Shown here in pieces: positions 5,824-7,761 of a stretch of 7,761 nt of DNA; the first letter of the stretch is position 1, and each line of letters opens with the position of its first letter. Origin of the DNA: Candidatus Coatesiibacteriota bacterium (GTDB taxonomy: Bacteria; B130-G9); NCBI GenBank assembly GCA_016929465.1, contig JAFGIT010000373.1, positions 1 through 7,761 of the forward strand, given 5' to 3'. Position numbers and translations under genes: made by a program. Below the pieces are notes generated by a model. It was not told the DNA's origin. It saw nothing but the letters and a program-made list of their open reading frames with translations, and ran no database searches.

Positions 5824-5852
5824 AGAATAGGCTACTAGTTCGCGTTAGGCAA
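5824..5852 (-). promoter_or_regulatory. Weak promoter candidate for the flavoprotein gene
   Basis: On the minus strand TTGCCT (5847-5852) and TATTCT (5824-5829) are 17 bases apart, each matching 4 of 6 consensus positions. The leader would be about 80 bases and hold two small hairpins: CTCC-AAC-GGAG (5811-5821) and TCGC-TTTTT-GCGA (5779-5791, plus-strand reading). The rest of the 5734-5923 gap shows no gene and no clear terminator for the ABC genes. Confidence 0.22.
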
Positions 5853-5923
5853 CCTCGATCTTGTCTGAGATGGTGTCGAATCCCTGCCATACGAGATATA
5901 TTCGGGCCAGAGACCGCGCCGGA

Positions 5924-6784
5924 TCAGTAGTGGGTCACCCTATCCAGATAGCCGTGATCGAGCGCAATCTTCTCCATTGCCCTGTAGAAAAAAATACTCG
6001 CAGCCATCGTCGCAAGGGTCGTCACGACCAGAATCCCGACCAGTTCTCCCGAGGTAAAATTCTCGAGCCCTTCGAATTGTGATGCGCCGAGAACAGCGCG
6101 CCTTGTGACCTCAATCCAATAAGTGATCGGTATTATCCGGGCTACCGGCTGCAGCCATCCCGGCAGAACGGTGAGAGGGAATAGCGTCCCAGAGGCAAGA
6201 TAGAAGAGCCCCGCTATCCCGCCTGACAGAACTCCCCCATGCCTTGCTGTAACCAGAAAGAAGCCGGCGACCATGATCCCGAATGCGAGCATTCCCAGTA
6301 TCCCCAAGATTAAGGCGATGAGCAGCAAAGGGTAATTGATCGCAAACAGGGAGATGGGGATGCCGAGTGCGTATCTGCCGAATATGAGCATGATAATCGT
6401 ACTCACGGCGGTCAATATGATCTTGGTCGCGGTGCGTCCAGAAAGATAGAGGTAGATAGACTGTGGCGAGCAGTAGATGTACTTCAGAACGCGAAAATGC
6501 TCTCGGTCCTCGTGGATTATTTGACCTGTCCCGAGCATGATTGCATTGACGAAAATGAAGAACGAATTGCCGACGTACATGCCGAAGAACTGACCGGTCT
6601 TGGCATCGCCGCTCTTCACGGCCAAATATATGAAGACGAGGATCAGGACGTGACAGATCGGCTTCAGCAGCGAATATGTGATGAATTCGAAAGGATGCGC
6701 CCAGTTGGCCTCCATCTGCCAGCCGAGCCAGGCCGAGTAATAGAGCTGCCGCAAACTCCGAAGGATGCTCTTTCCTACTGCCAT
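5924..6784 (-). CDS. ABC-2-type transporter permease, second of a pair
   Basis: The 286-residue integral membrane protein has about six hydrophobic segments (roughly 34-55, 68-88, 119-137, 148-178, 188-207, 245-267). Before the third lies the charged stretch EDREHFRVLKYIYCSP (92-107), the expected place of the coupling region that touches the ATPase. The stretch ASGTLFPLTVLPGWLQPVAR, followed by IIPITYWIEVTRRAVLG (197-233), is the signature end of ABC-2 exporters (SG..fP...LP......PlTy..e..R). Such permeases export drugs, lipids, polysaccharides or other compounds; the substrate is not evident. Its ATG overlaps the end of the preceding permease gene by 10 bases (ATGGCAGTAG), so translation is probably coupled. 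The two proteins are divergent relatives and likely form a heterodimeric channel. Confidence 0.88.
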   Translation of the reverse strand: MAVGKSILRSLRQLYYSAWLGWQMEANWAHPFEFITYSLLKPICHVLILVFIYLAVKSGDAKTGQFFGMYVGNSFFIFVNAIMLGTGQIIHEDREHFRVLKYIYCSPQSIYLYLSGRTATKIILTAVSTIIMLIFGRYALGIPISLFAINYPLLLIALILGILGMLAFGIMVAGFFLVTARHGGVLSGGIAGLFYLASGTLFPLTVLPGWLQPVARIIPITYWIEVTRRAVLGASQFEGLENFTSGELVGILVVTTLATMAASIFFYRAMEKIALDHGYLDRVTHY

Positions 6785-7689
6785 CTTTGCAGTATCCGCC
6801 CCGTCCTGGCGCCCAGCTTCTCCATATAGTTCAGCAGGAACTTGGCAACCACGATGAATATGAAGGTTAGAGCAATTAGGATGATGAACTCGAGCTCAGG
6901 ATTCAAAAAGCCCATATTCTTGTCTTCCGAGAAAGCTAGCTGACGCATCGCGTCGAGCCCAAGGGTTATCGGTATGAAGGAGGTGAAGAATGGCACGGTC
7001 GCGCCGAGCGTCCTGACCGGGAAGTAGAAGCCCGATGCGAAGAAGACCGGCTCCTCGAACAGGTTCATTATCTGCCATCCCCGCCTTCCGACGAGGAAGA
7101 AGATTGAGGAGAACATAAGCCCAAGGCCATAGAGGGCAAACAGCGTGAAGATGAACACCCCCGCCGCAAGAAAGGGCTGCTGAAATGAGTAATCCACGCC
7201 AAAGATCAACGAACCCGCGAGTAGTATCACGAATGCCCGAACGGACGTCATGAAGAGGCCGCCGATCACCATCCCGGCGAGAATCGACATGAGCGACATT
7301 GGAGCCATCGTATATAGCTCGAGGTTACCCATCTCCTTCTCCCAATAAAACTGCATCGCCATGCTCCAGAGCATCGCCAGCCAGTAAGCAGACATGACCC
7401 CGCCAAGAACAACGTAGCCGATGAATTCCTGAGGGGCATTGAAGGACTTATAGACCATCACGAACGCAGAAACGGTCAGGAGTGGGAGGACCGTGTCACC
7501 AATGAGCCAGCTGGTCTCGCGGTTTGCCCCGACCACTCGAACGTAGGAGCGGGCGATTACCGTCCTTACGTTCCTGATCGCCGCTCGCTTGAAGCTCGGC
7601 TTCAGGATTCTGTTGAGCTCACCACCGGGTGGCTTCGCCAGCATCGTAACACCTCTCGAATCTGCAATTAACGTCCGGGACATGGCCAT
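6775..7689 (-). CDS. ABC-2-type transporter permease, first of a pair
   Basis: The 304-residue protein has a polar, basic N-terminus (1-60) and about six membrane segments (near 62-81, 89-110, 133-164, 172-200, 230-246, 266-287). FYWEKEMGNLELYTMAPMS (114-132) matches the E.E.GtlE.l...P.s coupling motif of ABC-2 permeases. FEEPVFFASGFYFPVR (211-226) and PITLGLDAMRQL (240-251) match the C-terminal signature. Two starts are plausible: ATG 7689 with GGTGAT five bases upstream, and ATG 7644 with the stronger GAGAGGTG five bases upstream, which would drop 15 residues. The ATPase subunit is not found within the window; it may lie beyond the right edge or elsewhere in the genome. Confidence 0.88.
   Translation of the reverse strand: MAMSRTLIADSRGVTMLAKPPGGELNRILKPSFKRAAIRNVRTVIARSYVRVVGANRETSWLIGDTVLPLLTVSAFVMVYKSFNAPQEFIGYVVLGGVMSAYWLAMLWSMAMQFYWEKEMGNLELYTMAPMSLMSILAGMVIGGLFMTSVRAFVILLAGSLIFGVDYSFQQPFLAAGVFIFTLFALYGLGLMFSSIFFLVGRRGWQIMNLFEEPVFFASGFYFPVRTLGATVPFFTSFIPITLGLDAMRQLAFSEDKNMGFLNPELEFIILIALTFIFIVVAKFLLNYMEKLGARTGRILQRWQ
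7650..7657 (-). promoter_or_regulatory. Internal Shine-Dalgarno site for an alternative permease start
   Basis: GAGAGGTG on the minus strand ends 5 bases before the in-frame ATG at 7644. It is a longer anti-SD match than the GGTGAT (7695-7700) before the ATG at 7689, so the mature start may be 15 residues downstream. Confidence 0.45.
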
Positions 7690-7716
7690 TGATTATCACC
7701 GACAAGATTCTGAGCC

Positions 7717-7744
7717 ATAATAACTTGCGGTCGGCGAATCACAA
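7717..7744 (-). promoter_or_regulatory. Promoter candidate before the ABC permease pair
   Basis: On the minus strand TTGTGA (7739-7744, 4 of 6) and TATTAT (7717-7722, 5 of 6) are 16 bases apart and about 27 bases before the ATG at 7689. The last 72 bases of the window show no recognisable ATPase tail in any minus-strand frame, so the permease pair may begin its own transcript. Confidence 0.33.
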
Positions 7745-7761
7745 GAGGAACAGTGATGTTC

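Noticed and set aside
5866-5900. tRNA T-arm-like string GGTGTCGAATCCCTGCC
   Set aside because: The T-stem does not pair over five bases, and no anticodon or acceptor stem could be assembled around it.
7671-7760. Short minus-strand frame at the right edge as the tail of an ABC ATPase
   Set aside because: Its residues (ITVPLVIRRPQVIMAQ...) do not look like an ABC ATPase C-terminus, and it overlaps the start of the permease gene. The evidence is too short to call.
1-7761. Mobile element, CRISPR array, toxin-antitoxin or phage signatures
   Set aside because: No transposase, integrase, repeat-spacer pattern, attachment-site-like direct repeats at gene ends, or paired small genes were found on either strand.

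Overview
The window looks like an ordinary bacterial chromosome segment of moderate GC content. It carries 5'-AGGTGA-type ribosome binding sites, sigma70-like promoter candidates, and bacterial-type CoaBC and guanylate kinase. The RemA/DUF370 protein next to gmk, a cobalamin-type radical SAM protein and a CoA-disulfide-reductase-like flavoprotein would fit an anaerobic or facultatively anaerobic lineage outside the Proteobacteria model species. The phylum cannot be fixed from the sequence alone. All complete genes lie on the minus strand; only a truncated gene at the left edge is on the plus strand.

Layout from left to right. Positions 2-175 (+) hold the C-terminal end of an EamA/DMT-type membrane transporter, convergent with the next gene. 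Positions 274-2505 (-) hold a housekeeping cluster, transcribed remA-like (2239-2505), then gmk (1520-2194), then coaBC (274-1485), with gaps of 44 and 34 bases. In many bacteria the order is yicC-remA-gmk-rpoZ-coaBC. Here no rpoZ lies between gmk and coaBC, and the place of yicC is taken by a B12-binding-domain radical SAM gene (2550-3962). That gene starts with TTG and has its own good promoter candidate and a dyad-containing leader.

Positions 3963-4380 are a 418-base non-coding stretch. It contains that promoter, a 12-bp perfect palindrome, and a run of three strong hairpins (4222-4363) that no coding feature explains. This is the most puzzling part of the window.

Positions 4381-5733 (-) encode a pyridine-nucleotide-disulfide flavoprotein of the CoA disulfide reductase / NADH oxidase / persulfide reductase group. 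Upstream of it (5924-7689, -) two overlapping genes encode ABC-2-type membrane proteins, probably the two halves of one exporter. Their ATPase is not in the window. A promoter candidate sits directly before the first of them.

No tRNA, rRNA, CRISPR array, transposase or integrase was seen. I found no convincing new defence or mobile system. The best leads are the structured intergenic region, the orphan radical SAM protein, and the altered remA-gmk-coaBC neighbourhood.
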